Shown here piece after piece: positions 17,043 through 25,792 of a DNA stretch of 64,000 nucleotides. Source of the DNA: Nonomuraea endophytica (GTDB lineage Bacteria; Actinomycetota; Actinomycetes; Streptosporangiales; Streptosporangiaceae); NCBI RefSeq assembly GCF_014203235.1, contig NZ_JACHIN010000012.1, positions 1 through 64,000 of the forward strand. The letters run 5' to 3'. The notes beneath the pieces are model-generated. The model was not told the origin of the DNA. It worked only from the letters and a program-made list of their open reading frames with translations, and ran no database searches. The translations under genes were made by a program, and so were the position numbers. How positions within the stretch are numbered: position 1 is the stretch's first letter; each line of letters starts with the position of its first letter.

Positions 17043-17516
17043 ATGACGGTAGGTGCTGTCGTCAAGAACGTGGCGATCGCCTTATGCGTGTCGGTTCTAA
17101 CCGCGGGCTGCGGCGCCTTAGGCAAGCAAACGATTAGAGCCGACGCGGGTGCCGTCCGCGAGGTATACGAGATTGGCCGTACAGTCGGGCAGACCTTCGA
17201 GGATCCCATTTACGGCAACGTCGTTCAGATCGATGACATCCTGGTCATGGACGTCGGTGCCGACTCCTTCAAGGAAGGCATGGGCCTGGCAAGCGATCGG
17301 CTCAAAAGGCTGGGCTGGGCTCTGGAATCCGAGGGTGACTGGTTGACAACCATGGCGTCCACCCGCTGGAAGGACGTGTATTTGACCGTCCGCCCGTTCG
17401 AAACTGGGGACAAGCCCGGTCTCGAACTGCAGAACCGTGCGGCAGAGCAGCTCAAGCTGACTCCCCCTGACCGGGGTAAGTACGTCGTCGTAACGGTCTC
17501 GCGAGCGCCCTCATAA
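17043..17516 (+). CDS. Lipoprotein, candidate immunity protein for the RHS toxin
   Basis: A 157-aa lipoprotein. The signal MTVGAVVKNVAIALCVSVL ends in the lipobox LTAGC (Cys22), so the mature part of about 135 aa is anchored outside the membrane. No known domain is recognised; it is a mixed alpha/beta sequence with no other cysteines. AAAGGGG about 14 bases upstream of ATG 17043 serves as a ribosome binding site. It directly follows the RHS toxin on the same strand. An extracytoplasmic immunity factor would be the logical partner of a peptidoglycan-cutting toxin, but this is inferred from context. Confidence 0.7.
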   Translation: MTVGAVVKNVAIALCVSVLTAGCGALGKQTIRADAGAVREVYEIGRTVGQTFEDPIYGNVVQIDDILVMDVGADSFKEGMGLASDRLKRLGWALESEGDWLTTMASTRWKDVYLTVRPFETGDKPGLELQNRAAEQLKLTPPDRGKYVVVTVSRAPS

Positions 17517-17880
17517 CGGCCGACTACATAGCTATCTGGGGCCGGAGGCAGGCGTTGCCAGAAGCAGGTTAGCCGACGACTCATGGCGGATCCCCAGGGA
17601 AACTCATGGCGGGACGTCAAAGGAGCCCGGGTTCTCGGTCACAAACGGCAGGCCAGGGCTCTCTCATCACCTCCACGGTCGTCTCTGTGCCTGTGCGGTG
17701 CCAAAACCGGTATCACGCGCCTGACCTGTGGCTTGGCGTCGTCTATGCAGCTCGGCGGTTGTACCGCTTCAAAACTCGTACACATGGTCGAGCTGGTGTT
17801 TCTTTGGGTCGGCTAGGCTGCTTGATGGAGGCGAAGCGGGGCAATGGTCCAGTTCGTGGCGATCGCAGGCTAGTTGGCTA
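17517..17880. other. Intergenic, no supported gene
   Basis: Open frames here overlap each other and lack coding character. No hairpin, tRNA or repeat stood out. Confidence 0.5.
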
Positions 17881-17985
17881 CCCGCGCCGATGATTCCACG
17901 CGCCTACGTCTGGCTGGACGAGATGCCTCTCAACCGCGCGGGCAAGATCGATCGTCGAGCGCTCGCCAAGATGCTCGATCCCGTA
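17881..17985 (+). pseudogene. NRPS adenylation-domain C-terminal scrap
   Basis: About 35 codons reading IPRAYVWLDEMPLNRAGKID and then RRALAKML. This is the A10 motif region (NGKIDR) of AMP-forming adenylation domains, normally followed by a carrier protein. Nothing else of an NRPS is present on either side, so it is a leftover of a deleted biosynthetic gene. Confidence 0.7.
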
Positions 17986-18067
17986 CTTCCCCACCCGGAC
18001 GCAACACGCAACCCTCACGTTGTGCCATTCACTGGCACGGGCAGGACGGATACGGGAAACTGTCCCA

Positions 18068-18832
18068 ATGCCTGCTGAGTACACCCAAAGTGACCAGTTC
18101 CGTGGTGCCCGCATCCACCAGTGCGACCTCTCCGGCCTCGAGATTCGCGATTGCGACGTCACCGGCCTGAAGATCGTGGACTGCTATGGGGGCAACGTCT
18201 CCCTCGGTGGCGGCTTCGAGCGTGTTGTTGTCAACGACGTCGACGTGACCGCCTACGTCGAGGCCGAGCTCGACCGGCTGCATCCCAACCGGGTGCTGGC
18301 TCGTGAGGCCACGTCCGCCGCCGACTACCGGGCCGCTTGGGATGCCATCGAGAAGCAATGGGAGGAGACGCTCGAACGCGCCAGGCACCTACCCGAGGCG
18401 AAGCTGCACGAGCAGGTCGACGGCGAGTGGTCGTTCGTCGAGACGCAGCGGCATCTGCTGATGGCCGGCGATGCCTGGATCGGCAACGCGGTGCTCGAGG
18501 AGGACGCGCCGTACCACCCGTTGGGCCTTCCCGGCGGCGGGATGCCGGCCGAAGCATCGGCGAAGCTCGGGTTCACCCTCGATGCCACCCCGACGCTCGA
18601 CGAGGTACTCGCGCCGCGGCTAGCCCGCATGGCCACGATGCGCCGAGCCGTCGACAAGCTCACCGAGGCCGAGCTCGACCGGGTATGTGGTCGCAAGCCG
18701 GCCGACCCCTACCCGGACAAGGACTACGTCGTACGCCGCTGCCTCAGCGTCGTGCTCAAGGAAGAGGCCGAGCATCACCGGTACGCGGTCCGCGACCTCA
18801 CCGTGCTCGAGGCCGGTGCCCGAACCGAGTGA
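18068..18832 (+). CDS. DinB-family protein with short pentapeptide-like N-terminus
   Basis: A 254-aa soluble protein. Residues 10-60 have a pentapeptide-repeat-like rhythm (GARIHQCDLSGLEIRDCDV). Residues 85-250 form a DinB-type four-helix bundle: a His in ETQRHLLMAGD and the HH pair in KEEAEHHRYAVRDL are the expected divalent-metal ligands. DinB proteins are thiol S-transferase or hydrolase-like enzymes, often stress-linked; the substrate here is unknown. ATG 18068 is chosen because homology begins there; no strong ribosome binding site is visible. The gene stands alone between decayed fragments. Confidence 0.75.
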   Translation: MPAEYTQSDQFRGARIHQCDLSGLEIRDCDVTGLKIVDCYGGNVSLGGGFERVVVNDVDVTAYVEAELDRLHPNRVLAREATSAADYRAAWDAIEKQWEETLERARHLPEAKLHEQVDGEWSFVETQRHLLMAGDAWIGNAVLEEDAPYHPLGLPGGGMPAEASAKLGFTLDATPTLDEVLAPRLARMATMRRAVDKLTEAELDRVCGRKPADPYPDKDYVVRRCLSVVLKEEAEHHRYAVRDLTVLEAGARTE

Positions 18833-19054
18833 AGGCGCGTCCCGGCAATGGACGGCGATCTCGCGATCCTGCGCTTGACCAGCCCATCTTGCTGTCGGAG
18901 CCCCTCATCGCACCCGCGCTGCCCAGCCAGGGCGCGGTGCCGACCGGCGAGGTAGTCGCGACCGGTTACGGAAAGACCAGCAATGCGGGCTTCCCCAACG
19001 AACGACGCGAGGTCTTACCTGGATAGGCGGCAACGTGGGGAGGTAGCCGGCGGT

Positions 19055-19453
19055 TCATCCACCTGCCTTCAGCCGGAACGCGAGGCGGCGGGGCGCCTGC
19101 ACGCGATAGCTGTCCGTCACCAGCTCGGCAACCTCGACCCAGTCCGTCTCGTCGTCCAGCACCATTCCCACGACATTCACACCCCAGTCGGCCCTGAAGA
19201 ACGGAGGGCCGGCATGCGTTAGCGCGGCCAACTCCCCGGGCGGCGCCCGGAAGGTCATCAGGATGGCCGGATCGTCCAGATCGATGTACGCCGACCCCCT
19301 CTCGTCGGTGGTGTAGACGTGCAGGAACGTCCCCCGGCGAATCCGCCACCGCAAGCCGATCCACGCCGGCTCCTCGTACGCTTCGGGCAGCTCCCTGCAG
19401 ATCACCCGGAGCCGGCCCACAACGGCGGGTGGAACGTCCGCGATGTCGCTCAT
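19055..19453 (-). CDS. MmcQ/YjbR-family protein
   Basis: A 132-aa protein with the MmcQ/YjbR pattern: an N-terminal helix with ELPEAYEEPAWIGLRWRIRR, a TFLHVY strand, MTFRAPPGELAAL and a C-terminal VTDSYRVQAPRRLAF. This small alpha/beta fold (also called CyaY-like DNA-binding) is widespread and its biochemical role is poorly defined. Length is normal for the family. ATG 19453 lies behind a GGAGG-like sequence (AGGTACAG region is weaker). It has no same-strand partner. Confidence 0.75.
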   Translation of the reverse strand: MSDIADVPPAVVGRLRVICRELPEAYEEPAWIGLRWRIRRGTFLHVYTTDERGSAYIDLDDPAILMTFRAPPGELAALTHAGPPFFRADWGVNVVGMVLDDETDWVEVAELVTDSYRVQAPRRLAFRLKAGG

Positions 19454-19816
19454 CTGTACCTCCCGCGCCCATCCTGCCCGCCGGGTAGGACATCAGCACA
19501 TCAGAGTCTCCGGGGTTGGCGGGGCCGCGCCGACGTTCATAGGACTATCGGGAAGGCGCTACCTCCCTCACTGGTGCACCATCGTCGTGTCGGTAGTTGA
19601 GACTGCTGATGCACCCGAGGTGCCGCCGGGTTACCGCCAACCTCCCTCGACCAGCAGGTCCGGCACGAGTTCTGCGGGATCCGGCGGTCCTCCGGGGCGT
19701 GCTGACCGCCGACAGGGCTGAGCGCCCTTGAGCGCCGAACAGTGAGGTGACTGGCTGCCGCGTCCCGGTACCGAAAGAGGGTGCCTCCCCACTGGGCTAG
19801 CAGCGAGGAGGCTGTT
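19454..19816. other. Intergenic before the IS110 remnant
   Basis: No gene is supported. The right part is probably the left noncoding end of the IS110-type element. IS110 elements lack long terminal inverted repeats, so the exact border cannot be placed by eye. Confidence 0.4.
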
Positions 19817-21030
19817 ATGCAGTATGCCCCCACCACGTCCCTGCCAGCGTGCGCCCCGAACGATGTCACCGCGGGACTCGACTGGGCCAGCGCCGATCAC
19901 GCCGTCTGCGTGGTCGATACGGCCGGAACGGTCACCACCCGCTTCACCCTCAACCACACCGATGCCGGGTTGAAGGACCTCACCCACCGCCTGAGCAAGG
20001 CCGGAGCGGCTGAGGTCGCCATCGAACGCGGCGACGGCCCCGTGGTCGAGGCCCTGCTCGCCGCCGGACTGACCGTCGTGGTGATCAGCCCAACCAGGTC
20101 AAGAACCTGCGCAGCCGGTACGGCTCCGTCGGCAACAAAGACGACCGGTTCGACGCGTACGTGCTGGCCGATACCCTGCGTACCGATCGTTCCCGGCTTC
20201 GTCCCCTGGCGCCCGACAGCCCGGCCACAGCCACCCTGCGGGCCACCGTCCGTACCTGACGCGACCTGGTCACCCACCGCGTCGCACTGTGCAACCAACT
20301 GCGCGCGCACCTGGCCACGGCCCTCCCCGGCGCCCTCGGCCTGTTCGCCGATCTCGACAGCCCGATCAGCCTGGCCTTCCTGGCCCGCTTCGACTGCCAA
20401 GACCGCACCGACCGGCTGACGCAGCGCCGTCTTACCGCCTGGCTCAAGAGCGTGGGCTACACCGGCCGCAAGGACCATGCCGTACTCCTGGCCCACCTCA
20501 AGAACGCCCCCCGCGGCGCGACAGGTGACGACGGAGCAGCCCGCGCCCATGCCACCCGTGCCATGCTCGCCGTCCTGACCAGCCTGGTCGAGCAGATCAA
20601 GGCCCTGGACGCGCAGATCAGCGAACAACTCACGCTGCACACCGACGCCCAAGTGTTCACCTCGCTGCCCCGCTCAGGCACCATCCGGGCAGCCCGGCTG
20701 CTGGCCGAGATAGGCGACTGCCGCGCCCGCTTCCCCGACCCGTCCTCGCTGGCCTGCCTCGCCGGCGTGGCGCCCTCCACCCGCCAGTCCGGCAAGCACA
20801 AGGCCGTCAGCTTCCGCTGGGCAGTCAACAAACAGCTGCGCGACGCGGTCTGCGACTTCGCGGCCGACTCCCGCCGCGCCAACCCGTGGGCCGCCAAGCT
20901 GTGCGACGACGCAATCGCCCGCGGCAAGGACCACCCACACGCCACCCTCGTTGGGCGGCTCATCCCCTCCCGAAGCCCTCTCCTTCCCGCTGCGGGGGAA
21001 TGGGGAAGGGGAAAGGGGGAGGTAGGTTAG
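19817..21030 (+). mobile_element. Broken IS110-family transposase gene
   Basis: From ATG 19817 (behind GAGGAGG) the frame gives MQYAPTTSLPACAPNDVTAG and then LDWASADHAVCVVD, the N-terminal DEDD/RuvC-like domain of IS110 transposases. Near 20093 one base is missing, and the homology moves frame to NQVKNLRSRYGSVGNKDDRF with DAYVLADTLRTDRSRL. A TGA at 20258 then interrupts it before RDLVTHRVALCNQLRAHLAT. The C-terminal half includes SLPRSGTIRAARLLAEIGD and the Ser-containing LAGVAPSTRQSGKHKAVSFR region. Family similarity ends about 20948 (KDHPHATLVG), after which the sequence is foreign. The element is inactive. Confidence 0.85.
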
Positions 21031-21053
21031 CGCACGGCTGGCCTACCTCCCCC
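21015..21053 (+). terminator. Strong intrinsic terminator
   Basis: GGGGGAGGTAGGTTAGC pairs with GCTGGCCTACCTCCCCC (17 bp including two G-U pairs) around a five-base loop, and TTTTT follows at 21054-21058. It isolates the downstream SDR gene from read-through. Confidence 0.85.
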
Positions 21054-21085
21054 TTTTTGGTTAGCTGCTTGCGGCTCCCCAGCTG

Positions 21086-21129
21086 GTGGGCAGGTGGATG
21101 GCCATCCCACCGGCCTCGCCGGATGCCGC
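21086..21129. repeat. Copy 2 of a dispersed 45-bp repeat
   Basis: GTGGGCAGGTG and, 15 bases later, GGCCTCGCCGGATGCCGC match 8611-8655. Here the first block pairs with CCCACC to form a hairpin. Confidence 0.5.
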
Positions 21130-21284
21130 ACCCTTCGCTCCCGCACATGTGCCCCGGCGAGTCGGCGGTACCGGCCGGGGCGCGGGTGCGAGTGTGCGGT
21201 CAAGAAACCGGCGGTCGGCCCGACGCTCCCAGCCCAGCCGAGGCCAGCGACGCCTGCGGCCATCCGATGTGATCTGCTGTATTC

Positions 21285-21992
21285 ATGGACATCGCCACCG
21301 CGCTTGTCACCGGCGCCAGCCGGGGCATCGGCAAGGAGATCGCACGGGAACTCGCCCGGCAGGGCCTGACGGTCTATGTCACGGCACGCAGCGCCGAGAG
21401 CGCTGCCGCGGTCGCGGCCGAGATCGGCGGAGACGCCCGGCCATTGCGCCTGGATGTGACCGACCCCGACAGTGTCGCCGCAGCTGCGAGCCAAGTCGAG
21501 GTGCTCGACGTCCTGGTCAACAACGCCGGGGTGGCAGGGGACCCTACGCCGGCACAAGACGAAGACCTCGATACGTTTCGCCGAATCTACGAGACCAACG
21601 TATTCGGGCCGGTCACCGTCACCAACGCGCTGGTGCCGACCCTACGTCGATCAGCGCACCCGAGGATCGTCAACATCTCCAGCGGGTCGGCGTCGCTGAC
21701 CTGGGCGACCGGTCCGATGGCGAAGTTCAACGGTGTCTCGGCCTCCTATCGCTCCTCCAAGGCAGCGCTCAACGCGTTGACCGTGCTTTATGCCCAGAGC
21801 CTCGCCGACGATGGAATCAAGGTCAACGCGTTCGCTCCCGGATTTACCCGCACCGACCTGAACTCCGCAACCTCGGCCGCCGGCGGCGCCCCCGATCAGG
21901 CGGCCGTAGCCGCAGTGCGCCTTGCGCTGCTGCCCGATGACGGACCCACCGGAACGTTCGTGAACTGGGAAGGAACGACAGTGCCCTGGTAG
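21285..21992 (+). CDS. Short-chain dehydrogenase/reductase
   Basis: A 235-aa classical SDR. The Rossmann motif TGASRGIG (residues 9-16), NNAG (around 78-81), NISS (catalytic Ser region) and SYRSSK (Tyr and Lys of YxxxK) are all present. The Arg at position 31 of the second strand (TARS) suggests NADP(H) preference. The substrate is not predictable. ATG 21285 begins directly with the first beta strand; no strong ribosome binding site is visible. It lies downstream of the IS110 terminator and stands alone. Confidence 0.85.
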   Translation: MDIATALVTGASRGIGKEIARELARQGLTVYVTARSAESAAAVAAEIGGDARPLRLDVTDPDSVAAAASQVEVLDVLVNNAGVAGDPTPAQDEDLDTFRRIYETNVFGPVTVTNALVPTLRRSAHPRIVNISSGSASLTWATGPMAKFNGVSASYRSSKAALNALTVLYAQSLADDGIKVNAFAPGFTRTDLNSATSAAGGAPDQAAVAAVRLALLPDDGPTGTFVNWEGTTVPW

Positions 21993-22177
21993 GGCGCGGA
22001 CCCACACCTCCGACGCCGCGGCCCACAGCTCCCAGCAGGCCTTCTGGTGGGCGGTCATCTGCTCACCGCACTGACCGCACCACGTGATCTTGCTCATGGC
22101 CGCCGAAACCAGGCTGCGCACTCCGAGCTCACCGCCCTGGCCTCCGGCGACCTGCACCGGGGATCTCCTCCGAGGTT

Positions 22178-22459
22178 GTGAGGCTCCCGCACGAGACGAC
22201 CGCAGACTCCGTCCCGGGCCTGGACATCACCGACCTGGACCACGCCAACGAACGCGCCCGGATCACCGCGAAAGGCCACGTCGTCCGCTAGGTGCACTCC
22301 CGCCTCACCCACCTCGGCGAAGACGGCTGGTCCGCCGCCATGCTCATGGGACTGTCCGGCCACACCAACCTGCGCAGCCTCGGCATCTACACCAACCCCA
22401 GCCCCGAAGTTGTCGCCGCCGCCCTCGCCCAACACGACCCAGGCCGATGCCACCGGTAA
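22178..22459 (+). pseudogene. Tyrosine recombinase remnant with in-frame stop
   Basis: A C-terminal recombinase piece. The frame from GTG 22178 gives LDITDLDHANERARITAKG, then TAG 22289-22291, then VHSRLTHLGEDGWSAAMLMG with LSGHTNLRSLGIYTNPSPE to TAA 22457. The GHTNLRSLGIYTNPSPE segment is the box with His and the nucleophile Tyr of actinobacterial integrases. The catalytic first Arg and the N-terminal half are missing. It is unrelated in detail to the remnants at 8796 and 27517. Confidence 0.7.
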
Positions 22460-22519
22460 CCCCGGACCACCACGCGCATCCTAACGACCAATGGCGGTAA
22501 CGCGGACCCCGACAGCCCG

Positions 22520-22920
22520 CTAACGCCACTGGCGGCAGGGTTGCTGCTCAAGCCCCGCGTCGTAGCCGTAGCCGTCACCGTTCAGCCTGCCGTCGGCCGT
22601 GTAGGCATATGTCGTGATCTCGGCGGCCGAGTCGTCGGCCGCCGGGCAGTTCTCCTCCGACGCCTGTACGGCCAGCCGTACCCGATTGCTCGAGCCGTCG
22701 TAGCCGTAACGGCGCAGCGTGCACAGCGGGAACGCCATCTCCGGCGCCGAGGAGAGCTGACCGGCCCTCCCGTAGCCGAGCTGCCGTTCATACCGTCCTT
22801 GGTGTAGATCCGGGGCGAAGTTCTGCCCGCGCTCGTCGTAGGCGGACCGCACGTGCAGCCCGCCGGGCAGGTCGCCTTCGATCTGGCGGCCTTCGGCGTC
22901 GCATGCGAACCTTGGGCGTC
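22520..22920 (-). pseudogene. RHS/YD-repeat fragment
   Basis: A minus-strand scrap of an RHS protein: RRYGYDGSSNRVRLAVQAS, then TTYAYTADGRLNGDGYGYDA, and an upstream piece AYDERGQNFAPDLHQG. These are degenerate YD repeats, in opposite orientation to the large RHS gene at 9.6-17 kb. No start, core domain or toxin tip is present. Confidence 0.65.
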
Positions 22921-23038
22921 TTCATGATCTCTATTGCGCCCGCCGGGATACGGCACGTTCGTACAAGCTCTGACCGCGATCACGTCGCATTCTTGACACA
23001 CGCGCAGAAACTCGAACTCTTCGAGGAAGGCGTTGTCC

Positions 23039-23448
23039 ATGAGGAATGCGATCAAGGCAGCCGGTGCCGGCGCCGCCTCGGTGGTCATGGTGGCCATCTC
23101 CGTCGCTCCGCTAATGCCGATTCGGCGTGGGGACGGGAGTACAAGAACTGCAGCAACTACGTCGTGTTCGACCGCGAGGGCGGGCGCATGTTCGGGATCG
23201 GCATGATGAGCTGCAGCAAGCCGCAGGCGATCATGCGGCCGGAGATCGTCGTCTGGTACCGCAACAAGGCGTCCTACAAGGTCGAGGGCTGCGCCAAGGC
23301 CGGTCGGGGACCGACCTACTGCCAGACCGACAAGCTGTACGTGCCCTACGAGCCGGGCTACCGCTACCAGGCGTACAACGCCGGCACGACCAACTTCGAC
23401 CACGTCTGGCCGACCTGGACCCACGCCCGCGTCTACGTGACCCGCTGA
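23039..23448 (+). pseudogene. Secreted protein of an uncharacterised family, one-base frameshift
   Basis: ATG 23039 (behind GAGGAAGG) opens a signal peptide, MRNAIKAAGAGAASVVMVAI then SVAP. The mature protein, WGREYKNCSNYVVFDREGGR onward to TR and the stop at 23446-23448, is in another frame. Adding one base in CTCC/GCTAATGCC near 23116 would restore SVAPANADSAWGREY. The mature part of about 105 aa is homologous to the intact product of 28386-28793: both share MRPEI/LRPEI, YRNK, LYVPY, GYRY, NAGT and a WP near the end. Function is unknown. If the lesion is a sequencing error, the gene is intact. Confidence 0.7.
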
Positions 23449-23483
23449 TCATGGTTTTTGAACGTTTCGGAGAAGGGTGTGGC

Positions 23484-24110
23484 ATGAGGCTCTTATCCAT
23501 CGCCATCGCGGTAGTCCTCGTCTCTTTCGGCTCGGCGCCCGCCTCGGCCGCCGAGCCCCCCACCGTCTCGGCGGCGGAGGCGTACGAGCAGATCGAGAAG
23601 AACGTCGCGGACGGAGTCGGCGGGCGGCAACTGGCCGGCGGGGTCACGGTCTACGAATCCGATCCGTTCTTCTTCCACGTACGCGCGTACGCCGACTCGT
23701 ACTGCCTGGACAACTTCGCCAACGGCGGCGGGGCGAACAACTCACCGGTCGGCATCTGGATCTGCAACGACGGCATCACCCAGCAGTGGCGGTGGCGGTA
23801 CTACAGCTCCAGCGCCTCCTACCCGTGGGAGCTCGTCAACGTCGCCTCCGGACGCTGCCTCGACTACCCCGAATCCGCCAAGAGCAACCTGGGCTGGCAG
23901 TTCAACGTCTACGACTGCAAGGACGGCGACGCGGCCGGCCAGACCCTCAGGCGCTACAACAACGGCTCCAGTTTCGTCGTGACCTCTCCGGTGAGCCAGT
24001 GGTACGCCTGCCTGGACGGGTACTCCTCGCGCTGGACAGGCAGCGGCAGCCCGGTCGGATTGTGGCGATGCGACCCGAACAACCCCAACGACTACCAGCG
24101 CTGGTACTGA
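23484..24110 (+). CDS. Secreted ricin-type (beta-trefoil) lectin-like protein
   Basis: A 208-aa exported protein. The signal peptide MRLLSIAIAVVLVSFGSAPA ends at ASA-AE. After a short linker, three trefoil-like subdomains can be read, each with a CLD motif (YCLDNF, RCLDYPES, ACLDGYSS) and QxW-type endings (TQQW, YQRWY). Such RICIN folds bind galactose or other glycans outside the cell. There is no attached catalytic domain, so it may be a free lectin. ATG 23484 lies behind GAGAAGGG. The gene follows the frameshifted secreted protein by 35 bp, and the two may form an operon. Confidence 0.7.
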   Translation: MRLLSIAIAVVLVSFGSAPASAAEPPTVSAAEAYEQIEKNVADGVGGRQLAGGVTVYESDPFFFHVRAYADSYCLDNFANGGGANNSPVGIWICNDGITQQWRWRYYSSSASYPWELVNVASGRCLDYPESAKSNLGWQFNVYDCKDGDAAGQTLRRYNNGSSFVVTSPVSQWYACLDGYSSRWTGSGSPVGLWRCDPNNPNDYQRWY

Positions 24111-24214
24111 CCCGGCACCGCGTCGTCCACCGGCAGCCCGCGCGCCACCGCCGTCGCGAAGGTGAGCACGGCCAGGTCGATGCCGCCGAACCCGGAGTGG
24201 TCGCCCTGGTATGC

Positions 24215-24403
24215 CGCCTCGTCAACGTCAGCAGCCACGCCGGGTCGCCGACCCTCACCGGCGACCCGGACAGGCCCTTCGCCGCGCTGCTGCCGTCGGC
24301 CGCGTACACGCCGTCGAAGGCCGCGCTGAGCGCGCTGACCGTCCAATGCGCCAACGAACTTCGTAAGGAGCACATCCTCGTCAACGCCGTCGCCCCCGGG
24401 TGA
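24215..24403 (+). pseudogene. C-terminal SDR fragment
   Basis: About 62 codons: RLVNVSSHAGSPTLTGDP, then AAYTPSKAALSALTVQ and HILVNAVAPG before a TGA. It contains the catalytic Ser region, YxxSK and the VNAVAPG strand of SDR enzymes, but no Rossmann half. The sequence just upstream (24110-24200) belongs to something else. Confidence 0.7.
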
Positions 24404-24556
24404 TTCGAATGACGAGAAGTGCCCCCAGAAGACGCGCGCCCCGTCGGCGAATTGCGGCCCCACTTGGCGATCTTGGTGCCTTTGATCAGGGAAGATTCTT
24501 GGCCTCCCCGACATGACGGCTTGGGGGTTCAGAGATCGGATCGGCAGACTCCAGTC

Positions 24557-24682
24557 ATGGCCGTCACGCAACAGCTCGCTCGAGTGTCAGCCGTCGAACT
24601 CGCCAAGGTTCGCCCGATGCCCGAGAGGCTGGAGCGGATCCTGTCGTTCGAGGCATGCGAACCGGACGACTACTTGAGGTGA
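24557..24682 (+). pseudogene. Truncated DUF1877 protein
   Basis: ATG 24557 gives MAVTQQLARVSAVELAKVRP and about 20 more residues before a TGA at 24680. The first about 40 residues match the start of DUF1877 (YfbM-type) proteins, which are normally about 160 aa. The rest is missing. It could still make a 41-aa peptide, but a function is unlikely. Confidence 0.6.
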
Positions 24683-24836
24683 CGGTAAGAAGTGCGTTAT
24701 ACGCCCCAAACGGGCAACATCACCGTTGGACGCCCTCGGCTGACCAACGTGGGAGCCGGGCAGAAGGGGCCCCTCAGCACACGGCCGCACCCGAGCGGCC
24801 ATCCCCTTCACTCCCAGCTCCCCCGATTCCCCTCTT

Positions 24837-25427
24837 CTAGCCGGGGATGTTGTCGTCGTTGCGGACCCACGCGTAGTTTCCGCCTTGGCCCCAGGCGCCG
24901 ACGGCCCTCAGCCGCAGGCCGCTGCCGCGCCCGCCCCAGGTGTTGAGGCTGTTGTCCTCCCAGATGTCGGTGTCGCATTTGCGCCATTGGCCGACGAGCC
25001 ATGCGCTGCCGATCCCGCACTCCATCAGCTTGATGTAGCGCCATTTGGTGCGGTCCCAGGCGTAGACCCAGGCTCTGGCCGCCGCCCAGCTCTGGCTGTC
25101 CGTCTTGGTGATGTAGAGGCCGTCGCCCACCTTCTCCCAGCAGGCGAGTGCGCCGTTGCCCGCGTGGCACTCGAAGTCGGCGCTGGCGAAGTCGGGTCCG
25201 GTGGGGTGCCTGACGCCGGTGAGGTATTCGGTTTCCCCGCTGGACCAGGGTTCACCCTCGGGGCCGGGATCGCCCGGCGGCGGGGACTCCCTGTCCAGGG
25301 CTTGCGCGGGGACGACGCGCGCGGGGGCGGCCTGTGCCGGGGCGGTGAACGCGGGGGCGAGCGTGAAGGTCAGCACGAGGGCGAGGCCGGAGGCGGCTAA
25401 GCGTCGCCGGCGGGCGAGGTGATCCAT
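24837..25427 (-). CDS. Secreted protein of unknown function
   Basis: A 196-aa exported protein. The signal peptide starts MDHLARRRRLAASGLALVLT and cleaves after APAQA. A Pro-rich linker (ESPPPGDPGPEGEPW) leads to a mature domain of about 140 aa with four cysteines (ECHAGNGALACW, MECGIGS, KCDTD) and many Trp residues. No family is recognised. ATG 25427 lies behind GGAGGGAGC. It has no same-strand partner; the neighbouring region also holds other small secreted proteins, so this looks like an extracellular accessory gene. Confidence 0.7.
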   Translation of the reverse strand: MDHLARRRRLAASGLALVLTFTLAPAFTAPAQAAPARVVPAQALDRESPPPGDPGPEGEPWSSGETEYLTGVRHPTGPDFASADFECHAGNGALACWEKVGDGLYITKTDSQSWAAARAWVYAWDRTKWRYIKLMECGIGSAWLVGQWRKCDTDIWEDNSLNTWGGRGSGLRLRAVGAWGQGGNYAWVRNDDNIPG

Positions 25428-25792
25428 GTGAGCTCCCTCCGTTGATCACCTTGATCAACATTGTGAGCCTATGAATCGGCGGGCAGCGTGTCGTCTGCCG
25501 CGCGGTTGATTTCCGGCCTCGTCGTCACCCTTTCGCGGTACATCCTTACGCGGTATGCGGCAGGTGTCCTGGCCACCAGCCGTGATGCTGCCGTTTGGGC
25601 CGTGTGGCGTACTTCTGTCACCCCCACGAGCGCTTCCAGGGCCTGCAGGCCTCCGCCGCCGCCCACTCCGAACTGCTGTCGGCCAGCCTTGACGACACCA
25701 CCAACGCCATGAAACTCGTCCAGGCCCAACTCGTCACCCTGCTGGCCCAAGCCGAGTAGCCAGGAGGCCCAGAGCGAGCGCCAAGTCGAGGA
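25428..25792. other. Intergenic with a possible gene tail
   Basis: A plus-strand stretch at about 25600-25759 reads AYFCHPHERFQGLQASAAAH, then helical residues ending TLLAQAE and a stop. It has coding character but no start and no recognised family. Nothing else is seen. Confidence 0.35.

Noticed and set aside
17583..17893. Short plus-strand frames after the lipoprotein gene
   Set aside because: They overlap one another in different frames, lack ribosome binding sites and show no coding bias.
24092..24200. Minus-strand piece reading GDHSGFGGIDLAVLTFATAV then ARGLPVDDA
   Set aside because: It looks like the tail of some oxidoreductase or similar enzyme, but it is too short to name and has no start, so I did not list it as a gene.
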